NCBI GenBank assembly: GCA_951813515.1
Contig: OX638346.1
Location: forward strand, 2,969,617-3,033,616
DNA: 64,000 nt
Direction: 5' to 3'
Source of the DNA: an uncultured Pseudomonadales bacterium
GTDB taxonomy: Bacteria; Pseudomonadota; Gammaproteobacteria; Pseudomonadales; Azotimanducaceae
The position numbers and the translations under genes are program-made. The notes below the pieces were generated by a model. It worked only from the letters and a program-made list of their open reading frames with translations. It made no database searches and had not been told where the DNA came from. Below are positions 1 to 8,798 of the stretch, piece after piece. Position 1 is the first letter of the stretch. Each line of letters starts with the position of its first letter.

Positions 1-148
1 GCCGCGGCACTCATAGCATCACCTGTCATTGCGGCAGCCGGGCAGTATCAAAAACGCGTTCTACATCAATAGAAAACAATTCTTCTGCCAGCGTCTGCTG
101 GGTTCCACAAACAAACACTAGCGAGGTTTCACCTCAGACCGACAAGGC

Positions 149-1249
149 ATGGTGATTGGCCTTACAACAGGATCGTCAGGCAGGATTCGATTATGTTCTG
201 TCGACGAGGCAGCAGCCTTCTTTAATCGAGACGAGCAGCAACCCTGGTTCATGGTGTTTGCCTCCAACGAACCCCACGCCCCTTGGCGCAGTGGACCGAG
301 GGAACGTTACGATGCGAATAAACTGACCCTGCCTTCCTGGCTTCACGACAACCAGATTACTCGCAACGCGCTAGCGGACTATTATGCCGAGATTAGCGCT
401 CTGGATGAGCAGGTTGGCAGATTGCTCAAATTCATCGAAGATGCGGGCCAGCACTCCAAGACCATGGTTTGGTTCTTTAGTGAACAGGGCAGTCAATTTC
501 CCTACGGCGGCAAGTGGAGTCTTTATGACAACGGTATTCGCGTGGCCGGTTTTGTTCGTTGGCCCGGCCACATCCCCTCTGGCGGCTTGGTCGATGCGAT
601 GCTTCAATACATTGATGTCGTCCCCACCTTAGTCGAGATTGCCGGTGGAAATCCGCTCGCATCGGACACGGGCCGCATCGGCGCGCCAGACGGAAAACGC
701 GGGTTCGACGGGCGGAGCTTTCTACCTGTGTTGCAAGGAGATCGGAGCGTGCATCGGCAATACGTCTTTGCGCAGCATACTACGGTAGGAGTGTTCGGTT
801 ACCGAGAACCCTATCCCAGCCGTGCGGTACGTGACGAGCGCTACAAGCTGATCCGCAATCTGGCTTTTGAAAACGAATTCTGGATCAATGGGATCCATGG
901 TCACGCGGTTTACAAGTCCTGGCAGGAGGACGCTGAAAAGGATCCCGGCCTGGCGCGACGCGTCAAGTTTTTATCCCATCGCCCGGAAGTGGAGTTGTAT
1001 GACCTCAAGAATGATCCCTTTGAGCAGAACAATCTGGCTGGCCAAACTGAGTATCGGAAAATCGAATCTCGTTTGGGAAAGGAGCTGGATGACTGGATGC
1101 AGCAACAGGGTGACCTTAAAGAGGATGAAAATTTGATGATTCCGAGAATGTTGGTTACAACTTTTCTGGCGCTGGTTTTGGTTTCAGCCAATGGGAAGGA
1201 AAACAAACATGAAGATACTTTTTCTATCAAGGGAAAATACGCTTTATAA
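149..1249 (+). pseudogene. 5'-truncated sulfatase (arylsulfatase-type), probably decayed
   Basis: The product matches the C-terminal half of type I sulfatases, which hydrolyse sulfate esters and are usually exported. From about residue 18 it shows the family block around NEPHAPW, then the segment ending FFSEQGSQFPYGGKW, which is equivalent to the usual TSDNG and catalytic Lys region, then the DVVPTLVEIAGG block. The N-terminal third, with the metal-binding Asp pair and the Cys-x-Pro-x-Arg site that becomes formylglycine, is absent. A TAG lies in frame at 119-121, and nothing upstream to base 1 restores it, so the protein cannot be active as read. The last 37 residues (from Met330, ATG at 1136) look like a new signal peptide (MLVTTFLALVLVSA) joined to the sulfatase tail. 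They may be the start of a second, also broken, tandem sulfatase gene. Family assignment is firm; the pseudogene call is likely. Confidence 0.75.
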
Positions 1250-1363
1250 TTCCTATTCTCTCGACCCAGTTCGAGCAGCCAGGTTCCCCTGCCATAACCA
1301 GGCTCGGGAGTTTCACTCTATTTTGTTGCTTGCCACGTCTCGTAGGTCCTTTAAACTAGCCGG

Positions 1364-1750
1364 ATGCGACTCAAACTCTATATTCTCATTTGTGTACTAG
1401 GCTTTCTGACCGGTTGCGGATCTGCACCCGTCCGAGAGACGGGGCCGGGATTTTTCTTTTTGAATTCGATCAAATTCAGGGACACCAATGGGTGGGAGCG
1501 AAGCTATATGCGCGCTGAATTGACCGCAAAGTGCGACGGTCCCTGGGCATACGAGAGCGTTCGAATTCAACAGGGGAAGCTACCCCAGGGCATTTTTCTG
1601 CTTGGCGGGGAATTTTCGGGCGCGCCGGTAAGGGCGGGCGCCCGGCTCGTACAGGTGAGAGTCGTGAAACCCAGTTGCAATGGTGTCGTGTACGACGACA
1701 AGCACCTCTGGGTTCGGTTCGACATAGGAGGCGAACGGCCCAGGCGTTAA
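1364..1750 (+). CDS. Small lipoprotein with one putative-Ig (He_PIG-like) domain
   Basis: This 128-residue protein has a short basic N-terminus, a hydrophobic stretch and the lipobox LTGC (Cys18), so it should be lipidated and membrane anchored in the envelope. The mature part has one recognisable stretch, LPQGIFLLGGEFSGAPVRAG. It resembles the core of the He_PIG putative immunoglobulin domain (LPxGL...G.isGtP..aG) and is followed by beta-strand-like residues. Four cysteines remain besides the one at the lipobox-proximal region or are dispersed through the body. No enzymatic motif is visible. It stands alone between the sulfatase relic and a terminator that belongs to the convergent receptor gene. 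Function is unknown; the lipoprotein call is good and the fold assignment is tentative. Confidence 0.7.
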   Translation: MRLKLYILICVLGFLTGCGSAPVRETGPGFFFLNSIKFRDTNGWERSYMRAELTAKCDGPWAYESVRIQQGKLPQGIFLLGGEFSGAPVRAGARLVQVRVVKPSCNGVVYDDKHLWVRFDIGGERPRR

Positions 1751-1786
1751 GACACTGACTCGACCCCTGCGATCCAGCGCCAGCCC

Positions 1787-1815
1787 AAAAAAAAGCACAC
1801 CCCAATGAGGTGCGC
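1787..1815 (-). terminator. Rho-independent terminator of the first TonB receptor gene
   Basis: An eight-A run (1787-1794) precedes a 7-bp stem (1795-1801 with 1809-1815). Read on the minus strand this is a hairpin followed by U8, downstream of the receptor stop. The only non-Watson-Crick pair is A.C on the plus strand but G.U on the minus strand, so the structure works better for the minus-strand transcript. A near-identical terminator follows the second receptor copy. Confidence 0.8.
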
Positions 1816-1856
1816 CTTTATTACTGCTTAGGATCCTAAAAGGATCTTAACGACTG

Positions 1857-4790
1857 TTACAGCTGATAGTTGAACGTGATGCCGATCCGGCGCTCATCGG
1901 TTACCGTGCCGGTAACAGGTGCGGTTACGCCGTTATCTTCATAAGCCTGTACCGCGACCAGATCAAGCAGATTGGTGACCCAGCCGGTAATCGAATAGGT
2001 TTCCGACGGTGAAGTCCAGTTGGCGCGGAGATCCCAGCGGGTGTAATCCGGTACGCTGTAGATATCCAGCCCGGCCTCATCCATATACATCTTGTCGCGC
2101 CAGCTCATGATGGTCAGAATGTCCAGGCTTCCCCACTCGGAGGCGATGGGGACGCCATACGTCAGGGTCGCCGAAAACTTGTGCTTCGGTGAATTCCTTA
2201 ACTGATTACCGGTAAAGTCCCTGATACCGGTATTATTGAGTACATGCTCGGTCCCGTCAGGGCCTGTGACAGTGATGGTCGACGCCTCTGACAAGAATCC
2301 CTCGGGGTTACAACAATAGACTGTCTGGTAAGGGGCGTGCTTGGAGTTTATCAGCTCGTAGAAGCCGCGCAGGGTAAACATATCGTTAATCTGCCAGGCG
2401 CCCTGAAATTCGATGCCGGAGATCGTCGTACCGTCAAGAACAACCGACTCACCGATCCACAGTCTGTCAGGATTGGGCGGTACTCCATACTCCTCCGGCC
2501 GACGAAGGCGCCCATGCTGCGTCCAGTGAGCGCTGAAATCCTGGTGGTAAGCCGAAAGCTCGAGTTGCACGGCGCCATCGGCAAACAGTCCCTTAAGGCC
2601 GCCTTCGTAGTTGATCATTTCTTCGGCATCCCAGCCTTCACCAAGCCCCTGGGCGAAACCTCTGAAACCGCCAGGACGATAGCCCTTGGAAATCCGTGCA
2701 TACCACATCCGTTCATTTGACGGTGTGTATTCGAAGCCGACATTCCAGGTTGTTTCCCTCCAGGTTCTGCGCTTGGAATCCTGGAAGGTCCGGTCTGGGG
2801 GTACGACCTCACCTGTGCTAGGATCCGTGACGCCGCCTTGAAGACAACAACGGTAGTTCATATGCTTGTTTCGCAGTAAGGCGAACACCTCAAAATAGAT
2901 GACCTCACCGTCTGCATCCCTGACCGGGCTGATACCGCTGAAATCATTCTGGTTGTGCTCCTTGTGGTCATCGTTGTAGCGGACACCGCCAAACACCTTC
3001 CACTGGTCGTTCAGCACGTATTCGGCGTTGCCGTAGATAGCCTGGGAGGTGTACTCGACATTCCCATAGAAAAACTGGTAGCCGGAACCACTACCAACAA
3101 CATGGCTACCTTTGTTGGTCACGTCGCTCCAGAAGTCTGCTGGAGCAGATCCGACACAGCCCCAAAAGAGACCGAAGCTACTGTTCTCCGGCTTGCTTGG
3201 GTCCAAGGCGTTACGCCACAGAGCCCCGCCGTGCCGTTCCTCCAGCGCCGCTTCACACTGAGCGGAGTTATCCTGATAGAACACCGGGATATTATTGTTG
3301 TCGTTGCCGGTTTCCACGCCGTTGAATACCCTATTCAATATATAGGGCTCTTCACCGTCGATAAGGGTGTAGCCAAAGGTGTAGTTGAACGGGCCATCGT
3401 TGTTGGAGACCAGAGACAATTCGTGACTGTCCTGATCCGAAGTGAAATTGTGTTCGACCATTCGGTCCGCGTAGGCACCGTTGCCCCTGCCATCCAACGC
3501 ACATCGGGGGTGGGTCTGACCCGCGACCAGTTCACCGCTAATTACCCGCGGGTGAATGGCGGAGCAGACGCCGCCTCCTTGTCTGTTGGTGTTGTCCCAG
3601 TCTGCTCTTCTCCAAATCCGGGTGTCCCGATTGCCGAATTTGTAGATCAGTTCATGGCTGTCGTTGAGGGTGTAGTGCGCCTCCAGGGTCATCGCTTCCT
3701 GCGAGTTTCTCTCGAAAATGGGGGCATTCAGTTCAATCGCAAGTCTCAGATCTTCCCCATCACAGACCACCGGCGTACCCGGATCGCGGGTGCCATCCAG
3801 GTTGAATCCCGGGCAGTCAACCACGGCCGGGTTCTGCCCCAGGCCGAAGAACGGATTGATCAAATAGATGGGATTGCCGTTTTCGTCCGTGATGCAAGTC
3901 CGGGTCGTTTCCTGGGTTGCGGGGTCGATTTCGCAACGGGGAAAACCGAATTGATCCAGCTCGAACTCCTCCTCGGAGTCACGCGCGCCGATAAGCAGCG
4001 AGACTCGCGGGGTACCCTCGTCTGTCAGTTTCGAGTAACGCGCGGTGATGTCCCAGCGATCATTGGTAAAGCGCAACTGCGGTGAATAGATCAGCTGATC
4101 CGGTATGCCTCCGTCAGGTCCACTGCCAACGTTCTTGATCAGCCCATCGCCGGTCAAACGGCTCAGGCCCAGGCGATAGGAGAAGTCACTGTCGCCAATG
4201 GGACCGCCAAAGGCAACATTAGCCTGTTGGGTTACCTGATCGGTAAACTCTGCCGACGCTTTCAAGTCCCACTCTGGGGTCGGTTTTTTGGTGACGAAAC
4301 TGATGGCGCCGCCAATGGCTGCCTTACCGCCCGTCGTACCCTGGGGGCCGCGCATTACCTCGATGCGTTCAACATCGAACATGGCGCCCGAGTCAAGACC
4401 GTAGGACTGGTCGCTATAGACACCGTCGATATAAACCGCCACCGCTACGTCCTGGAAGAAGCTGGTAGCGCGGACCTGAGCGTTGCCGCGTATATTGATG
4501 TGGCCGTCCCCCTGCCTGCCACCGCCCGAGGAGCGCAGACCGACCTGCATGCCGGGTACGAGAACCTCCATATCGTTGGTGTTCTGGATACCCAGTTGCT
4601 GGATCATGTCCGTATTAAAGCCGGTGACGGTCATCGCCCGGTCGATCGACCTTATTTCGCCGCGCTCGCCGGTAACGATGATTTCTTCGATGATTTCGCT
4701 TTCATCGGCTTCATCGGCCGAATAAGCAGCCGGGAATCCCGTAAGGGTCAGTGCCAACCCCAATGACACCATTGAAATCGATAGTTTCAT
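1857..4790 (-). CDS. TonB-dependent outer-membrane receptor (copy 1)
   Basis: This 977-residue protein is a TonB-dependent transporter of the outer membrane, importing an unidentified substrate with energy from TonB-ExbBD. It has a clear signal peptide ending AAYSA and a TonB-box-like segment (EEIIVTGER, about residues 33-42). A plug domain follows, with motifs such as YIDGVYSDQSYGLD and VEVMRGPQGTTGGKAA-type sequence. A long barrel comes next, ending in the terminal aromatic signature ITFNYQL. It is very similar over its whole length to the receptor at 8799-11747, including at DNA level, so the two are recent duplicates. An AGGGGA ribosome-binding site lies just before the ATG. A terminator sits 40 bp beyond the stop. 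Sequence alone does not identify the substrate; neighbours suggest carbohydrate, lipid or oxidised organic compounds only weakly. Confidence 0.9.
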   Translation of the reverse strand: MKLSISMVSLGLALTLTGFPAAYSADEADESEIIEEIIVTGERGEIRSIDRAMTVTGFNTDMIQQLGIQNTNDMEVLVPGMQVGLRSSGGGRQGDGHINIRGNAQVRATSFFQDVAVAVYIDGVYSDQSYGLDSGAMFDVERIEVMRGPQGTTGGKAAIGGAISFVTKKPTPEWDLKASAEFTDQVTQQANVAFGGPIGDSDFSYRLGLSRLTGDGLIKNVGSGPDGGIPDQLIYSPQLRFTNDRWDITARYSKLTDEGTPRVSLLIGARDSEEEFELDQFGFPRCEIDPATQETTRTCITDENGNPIYLINPFFGLGQNPAVVDCPGFNLDGTRDPGTPVVCDGEDLRLAIELNAPIFERNSQEAMTLEAHYTLNDSHELIYKFGNRDTRIWRRADWDNTNRQGGGVCSAIHPRVISGELVAGQTHPRCALDGRGNGAYADRMVEHNFTSDQDSHELSLVSNNDGPFNYTFGYTLIDGEEPYILNRVFNGVETGNDNNNIPVFYQDNSAQCEAALEERHGGALWRNALDPSKPENSSFGLFWGCVGSAPADFWSDVTNKGSHVVGSGSGYQFFYGNVEYTSQAIYGNAEYVLNDQWKVFGGVRYNDDHKEHNQNDFSGISPVRDADGEVIYFEVFALLRNKHMNYRCCLQGGVTDPSTGEVVPPDRTFQDSKRRTWRETTWNVGFEYTPSNERMWYARISKGYRPGGFRGFAQGLGEGWDAEEMINYEGGLKGLFADGAVQLELSAYHQDFSAHWTQHGRLRRPEEYGVPPNPDRLWIGESVVLDGTTISGIEFQGAWQINDMFTLRGFYELINSKHAPYQTVYCCNPEGFLSEASTITVTGPDGTEHVLNNTGIRDFTGNQLRNSPKHKFSATLTYGVPIASEWGSLDILTIMSWRDKMYMDEAGLDIYSVPDYTRWDLRANWTSPSETYSITGWVTNLLDLVAVQAYEDNGVTAPVTGTVTDERRIGITFNYQL

Positions 4791-4877
4791 GTGTGTCCCC
4801 TCTAGAAGTAATTTTTGTTGCTTGTGAAGCTACCACATTGTGTTGTCGCGCGCTCAATACGCAGTACGAAAGTTCAA

Positions 4878-5026
4878 AATGCCTCGTGCGCAATCTCTGC
4901 GAGATCACCGGCGTTGCCGACGAGCCGAGCGAGAACTTCTACCAGATCGACATGTCCTCCAAGAACCCGCGGTTCAGGCGCAAGATTTGGTCGAGCGACC
5001 AGCTTGCCAGCCTGCGCACCGGCTAG
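4878..5026 (+). pseudogene. Orphan C-terminal gene fragment, short copy
   Basis: About 49 codons here match the end of the longer fragment at 11801-12109. Both end with the shared residues ITGVADEPSENFYQID, then SSKNPRFRRKIW, QLASLRTG and a stop. There is no start codon or ribosome-binding site, and homology to the other copy begins abruptly at about 4878. The parent protein is not recognised and no full-length version lies in the window. It sits between the receptor start and the luciferase-like gene, exactly where its counterpart sits in the second copy, so it is part of the duplicated segment. Confidence 0.6.
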
Positions 5027-5045
5027 GTTTCGCCCGGATCGAAGG

Positions 5046-5957
5046 TCAGGAGAGCGCCGGCAGAACCGATTCGGCGAGCAGGCGCTCGTTGTCGACGATG
5101 TAATCCGAGGGACACGCGGAGTTCAGCATGATGGTGCGTGCGCCCGCATCGATATATTCGCGCAGCCGGGCGATGCAGTCATCGGGATTGCCCGCGAGCG
5201 CGTATCTGCCAACCAGCCTGGAGAAGTCCTGGTTGTACTGCAGCGACAGACGCTGCGTCGTCATTTCGATGGCGGTTTCGCGGTCTTCGTGTACGGCGAA
5301 AAAGATGTGCAGACCAGGGATGACCGCGTCATCGCGTCCCGCTGCGTCCGCGAATCGGGCGATGGCGTCAAGGCTGTCCGACAGGCGCTCCGGCGTGTAC
5401 ATGTAGGGCAGCCACCCGTTGCCATGCCGCGCGCAGCGGCGCATCGCGGCTTCGCTGCGCCCCGAGATCCAGACTGGCGGGTGGGGTCGCTGCATGGGCT
5501 TCGGCGCAAGCGTTACGCCGGAAAGCCTCGTGAAGCGCCCCTCGACACTGACGTCGTCCTCGGTCCACAGGCGTTTCATGATTGCGAGGGATTCGTTGGT
5601 GCGGGCGCCGCGCTCGCGCACGGGCACGCCGCAGGCGTCGAATTCCTTCGCGAACTCGCCCCCCACGCCGACGCCGAGATGGAAGCGCCCGTTGGAGATG
5701 ACATCGAGGGTGGCCACCATCTTGGCGAGCAGCGGGGGCGGATAGAGCGGCACCAGGGTGATCGCGCTGATGAGCTTGATCGAGGACGTCGCCCCAGCGG
5801 CAGCGGCGAGCGCGATCAGGCCGTTGTTGACCGGCCCATAGAAGAAGACGTGTTCACCGGTGGACACGAACTGGTAGCCGAGGCGTTCAGCCTCCCGGGC
5901 GCTCGCGGCGATGGCGTCGACTCGCCGCAAGCCGATGCCGAACTCCACCTGGGCCAT
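5046..5957 (-). CDS. LLM-class (luciferase-like) flavin-dependent oxidoreductase, copy 1
   Basis: The 303-residue product is a bacterial-luciferase-like TIM-barrel oxidoreductase using FMN or F420. It starts with VEFGIGLRRVD, followed by the STGEHVFF block, the strand-helix segment GRFHLGVGVGGEFAKEFDACG, and the PPVWISGRSEAAMRR region where phosphate of the cofactor normally binds. It is nearly identical in layout to the gene at 12239-13153, where the partner gene encodes a ThDP enzyme. Here only a 93-bp relic of that partner remains just upstream. The start ATG (5955-5957) is supported by alignment with the paralogue. Substrate is unknown. The fold assignment is confident, while a choice between FMN and F420 cannot be made from sequence. 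Confidence 0.88.
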   Translation of the reverse strand: MAQVEFGIGLRRVDAIAASAREAERLGYQFVSTGEHVFFYGPVNNGLIALAAAAGATSSIKLISAITLVPLYPPPLLAKMVATLDVISNGRFHLGVGVGGEFAKEFDACGVPVRERGARTNESLAIMKRLWTEDDVSVEGRFTRLSGVTLAPKPMQRPHPPVWISGRSEAAMRRCARHGNGWLPYMYTPERLSDSLDAIARFADAAGRDDAVIPGLHIFFAVHEDRETAIEMTTQRLSLQYNQDFSRLVGRYALAGNPDDCIARLREYIDAGARTIMLNSACPSDYIVDNERLLAESVLPALS

Positions 5958-5984
5958 GTGCGCCTCTCCCTTAGGATGATCGAC

Positions 5985-6077
5985 CGGGGCGCGCGGGCGA
6001 CGCCGCCGTAGTCACCGCCCTGGTTGCCGGCGCCGTACCGCTCCATGGCGACCGGCATGTTATTGTCGTATCCGGCG
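5985..6077 (-). pseudogene. Internal relic of the ThDP enzyme gene
   Basis: About 30 codons, including the residues AMERYGAGNQGGDY, match residues 472-499 of the ThDP-dependent enzyme encoded at 13209-14867. On the 3' side the match stops after the GVARA equivalent and runs directly into the leader of the luciferase-like gene. The last about 50 codons and the stop of the ThDP gene are therefore deleted. On the 5' side it stops at the sequence preceding the dioxygenase gene. It marks the right edge of the first duplicate. Confidence 0.75.
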
Positions 6078-6129
6078 ATAGGGTGTCGGACCTTCAACGG
6101 AACGATACAAAAAAATCAGGAGAACGTAT

Positions 6130-6837
6130 ATGTGGTGCAGATTGCCATTTCGTATTTCAACCAGCGCAATAGATTCTCTTCTGGAAAGGGCTGACGGCCT
6201 GATTTCAGCCGCCCAGCAAGACAATTCCGTCACCTTTGGCAAGGACTTCTTTGGACGTATCGATTCAGAAAATAATAACCTGGACCTGCTGCAGCAGCTC
6301 CATCAGGATTTCTGGCCCGAGATTGCTGATATTGTTGATTTGAAAGTACCGGTTGTTGATCACACGATTCTGCTTATCAAGGGGGCAGGCGCGCCGGGAA
6401 CGGCGCTCCATCAGGACAGGGCCTACTGGGTTGGTCGTGACCCCACACCCACCATTTTTTCTGTGTGGATTGCACTTGAAGACCTGACGGAGGAAAAGGG
6501 TGGCCTGATTCTCTCTCCCGACAATCAGGTCAGTGTCAGCGGGATGTCCGCTTTCAATACCGGCGCTATCCTCGAGCATGCAGAAGACTACAAACAGGCT
6601 GGCGGCTTTCCCATTACGATTCCTCCGGCTGCCGCAACTGAGATGAAGAAAGCCATGGAATTCATCAGCCTTGCCAAGGGAGAAGCGCTGGCGTTTGACA
6701 GTTTCGAGGCCCATACCACAGGCCCCAATCAAACCTCTACCCCGCGACTCGCCATGAAGATCGCCTACTCCGATGGCGCAGATAAAGATCGTTACCTGAT
6801 ACGAACCGACGAATTGGAAGACTATTCGCCATCGTAG
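6130..6837 (+). CDS. PhyH-family Fe(II)/2-oxoglutarate dioxygenase
   Basis: The 235-residue protein has the phytanoyl-CoA dioxygenase double-stranded beta-helix features. The metal triad is visible as His94-x-Asp96 in LHQDRAYW and His195 in FEAHTTGPN, with Arg206 in TPRLAMK positioned to bind 2-oxoglutarate. Such enzymes hydroxylate small molecules or lipids, and the substrate here is unknown. The start is well supported by AGGAG at 6118-6122, seven bases before the ATG. The downstream gene begins five bases after the stop, so the two are probably co-transcribed. Codon use and base composition are less GC-rich than in the flanking duplicate units, which suggests a separate origin for this two-gene block. 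Confidence 0.85.
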   Translation: MWCRLPFRISTSAIDSLLERADGLISAAQQDNSVTFGKDFFGRIDSENNNLDLLQQLHQDFWPEIADIVDLKVPVVDHTILLIKGAGAPGTALHQDRAYWVGRDPTPTIFSVWIALEDLTEEKGGLILSPDNQVSVSGMSAFNTGAILEHAEDYKQAGGFPITIPPAAATEMKKAMEFISLAKGEALAFDSFEAHTTGPNQTSTPRLAMKIAYSDGADKDRYLIRTDELEDYSPS

Positions 6838-6842
6838 TTCGG

Positions 6843-8675
6843 ATGTCGACGCGATCTCTACGGTTAGCGCGAAAAACGGCCGTCTTGTTACTGGTCCTGT
6901 GGACGCAACAGGCGCCTCCCGCAGCTGCCGATGATTCACTCGAGTTTCGTCACGGCGTTTCACAGATACCCAACTACAAACTGAAATACCCTCGCGGCTT
7001 CACACATTTTGACTATGTCAACGTTGAGGCGCCCAAGGGAGGTGCGTTGGTGCTGCCGACTGCTGTACCACTCGATAGCGTATCGCCTATGTACAAACCA
7101 ATGGGGTATGAACTGTCTTACGATAGGCTGCTTGAGCGCTCAGGGGATGAAGTGTCCGGCTATTACTGTAGTCTTGCTGAGTCGGTGGCGGTCAGCGCTG
7201 ATGGGCGCAGGATTGTATTCCGTCTGCGTCCTGAGGCGCGCTGGCACGACGGTACCCCGATTACATCCACGGATATTAAATTTTCGATCGATACTTTCCG
7301 CGGCGACATCCTGGCTGCAGGATGGGCGGCGATGCTTGGGTGGATTATCCGTGTCGATGCCCCCGACGAGCGAACCGTTGTTGTTCACACTGAGTTTGAT
7401 GCGGCCAAACAAGTCCTATTTTTTGTCAACATGCCCATGGCTCCAGCCCACTACTGGCGCGATCGCGATCTCACCGAAGCGACGATAGAGCCCCCTCTGC
7501 AGAGCGGTCCGTACCGACTGAGCAAAGCGGCCCAGGGCCGATTCTTTACCTATACCAGAGTCCCGGACTATTGGGGGCGTGAACTGCCGGTCAATCGCGG
7601 CAGGTTTAATTTCGAGACGATTCGTTATGAAAAGTATCTTGATGCAACGGTTGCACGCGAAGCGCTGCGTGCGGGGAATATTGACGTCTGGACTGAGGGA
7701 GATTTACGCCACTGGTTGTCGTCATACGATGTCCCTGCTCTGGAGCGCGGCTGGCTGATTAAGGGAAGACTCGCATCCGGCGTGCGGCGTGGTTCCGGGT
7801 TACGCTTGGTGCTGAACACAAAGCGACGGCCATTTGATAACGTAAAAGTGCGCGAGGCGCTGGCACTCGCTTTTGATTTCGAGTGGCAAAATCGGGTGCT
7901 TCACGGCGGTGAACTGAGTCGGGCGGATAGCTACTTTGCGAATTCGAACTTTGCTTCAACAGGATTACCTACTGAAGCGGAGGTGGCGCTACTCGAACCA
8001 TATCGTGCGCAACTGCCAAAGGAGGTGTTCGACAAGGTCTTTTCCTTTCATCGCTCTGAGGGCGTAGGTATTGACCGGGTGGGTCTATCGAAGGCCCGCC
8101 AACTGCTCGCTGATGCCGGCTATCAGATGCGAGGTGATGTCCTCTCGGATACAACCGGTGAACCATTGACGATTGTGTTTCTAACCGCGTCGCCAAGCCA
8201 GCAGCGTACTCTGTTGCCGTACGTGCGTGCGCTTACGATACTGGGAATCCAGGCGAGCATTCGTATGATAGACGGCACTAGCTTTGCTCACCTCCGAACA
8301 AATGGTGATTACGACGCAATACTCTTGCCTGGCTTTATCGACATGCCACCGACCTGGCAACTGCGCCCTTATTATCATTCCATGTCAACTGGTTGGAACG
8401 ATTCAGGCATTGACAATCCGGTCGTTGATGCGCTGGTTGACGCTGCGCTGGCGGCGCCAAATCCTGGTCGATTCATGGCGGCTTTGCGATCACTCGATCG
8501 TGTGCTGCTGTGGAACTATTATCAGATCCCTTTAGATGCCCGGGAGGACACGCGTATTGTCTATTGGGACAAGTTCGGTCGTCCGGAATTGCCAGATGAG
8601 ATGTACGATGCGCCTTTCCCGGATGGCTGGTGGTTCGATGAAGTTAAAGCGGCCCGCATTGTTGTTGATCGGTAA
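6843..8675 (+). CDS. ABC transporter periplasmic substrate-binding protein (family 5, YejA-like)
   Basis: This 610-residue protein has a signal peptide ending in the PPAAAD region and then the family-5 extracellular solute-binding architecture. The early motif FDYVNVEAPKGGAL is characteristic of the YejA branch, which binds oligopeptides or microcin-C-like compounds. The mid-protein segment LRPEARWHDGTPITSTDIKF is standard for peptide/nickel-binding proteins. No permease or ATPase genes accompany it here, so it either works with a transporter encoded elsewhere or is an orphan. It is tightly linked to the dioxygenase upstream and convergent with the second receptor gene. Family assignment is confident; the ligand is not known. 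Confidence 0.88.
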   Translation: MSTRSLRLARKTAVLLLVLWTQQAPPAAADDSLEFRHGVSQIPNYKLKYPRGFTHFDYVNVEAPKGGALVLPTAVPLDSVSPMYKPMGYELSYDRLLERSGDEVSGYYCSLAESVAVSADGRRIVFRLRPEARWHDGTPITSTDIKFSIDTFRGDILAAGWAAMLGWIIRVDAPDERTVVVHTEFDAAKQVLFFVNMPMAPAHYWRDRDLTEATIEPPLQSGPYRLSKAAQGRFFTYTRVPDYWGRELPVNRGRFNFETIRYEKYLDATVAREALRAGNIDVWTEGDLRHWLSSYDVPALERGWLIKGRLASGVRRGSGLRLVLNTKRRPFDNVKVREALALAFDFEWQNRVLHGGELSRADSYFANSNFASTGLPTEAEVALLEPYRAQLPKEVFDKVFSFHRSEGVGIDRVGLSKARQLLADAGYQMRGDVLSDTTGEPLTIVFLTASPSQQRTLLPYVRALTILGIQASIRMIDGTSFAHLRTNGDYDAILLPGFIDMPPTWQLRPYYHSMSTGWNDSGIDNPVVDALVDAALAAPNPGRFMAALRSLDRVLLWNYYQIPLDAREDTRIVYWDKFGRPELPDEMYDAPFPDGWWFDEVKAARIVVDR

Positions 8676-8725
8676 ATGGGTCAGGTTGAGCTGAGCCCTT
8701 TTGTCTTGTCCGACCCCTGCGGCCC

Positions 8726-8754
8726 AAAAAAAAGCGCACCCTTTTGAGGTGCGC
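8726..8754 (-). terminator. Rho-independent terminator of the second TonB receptor gene
   Basis: An eight-A run (8726-8733) precedes a perfect 7-bp stem, 8734-8740 with 8748-8754. On the minus strand this gives hairpin plus U8 beyond the receptor stop. It lies in the convergent gap after the binding-protein gene, so it may also block read-through from the plus strand. It is homologous to the terminator at 1787-1815. Confidence 0.82.
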
Positions 8755-8798
8755 TCTTCGAGAAAACTTCGGAGCCCCCTTTAGAGGGCCCTGAACAC

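Noticed and set aside
1191..1400. Small plus-strand open frame after the sulfatase relic
   Set aside because: Similarity to a sulfatase N-terminus is only a few residues. It overlaps both the relic and the lipoprotein start, so it is kept only as a hypothesis.
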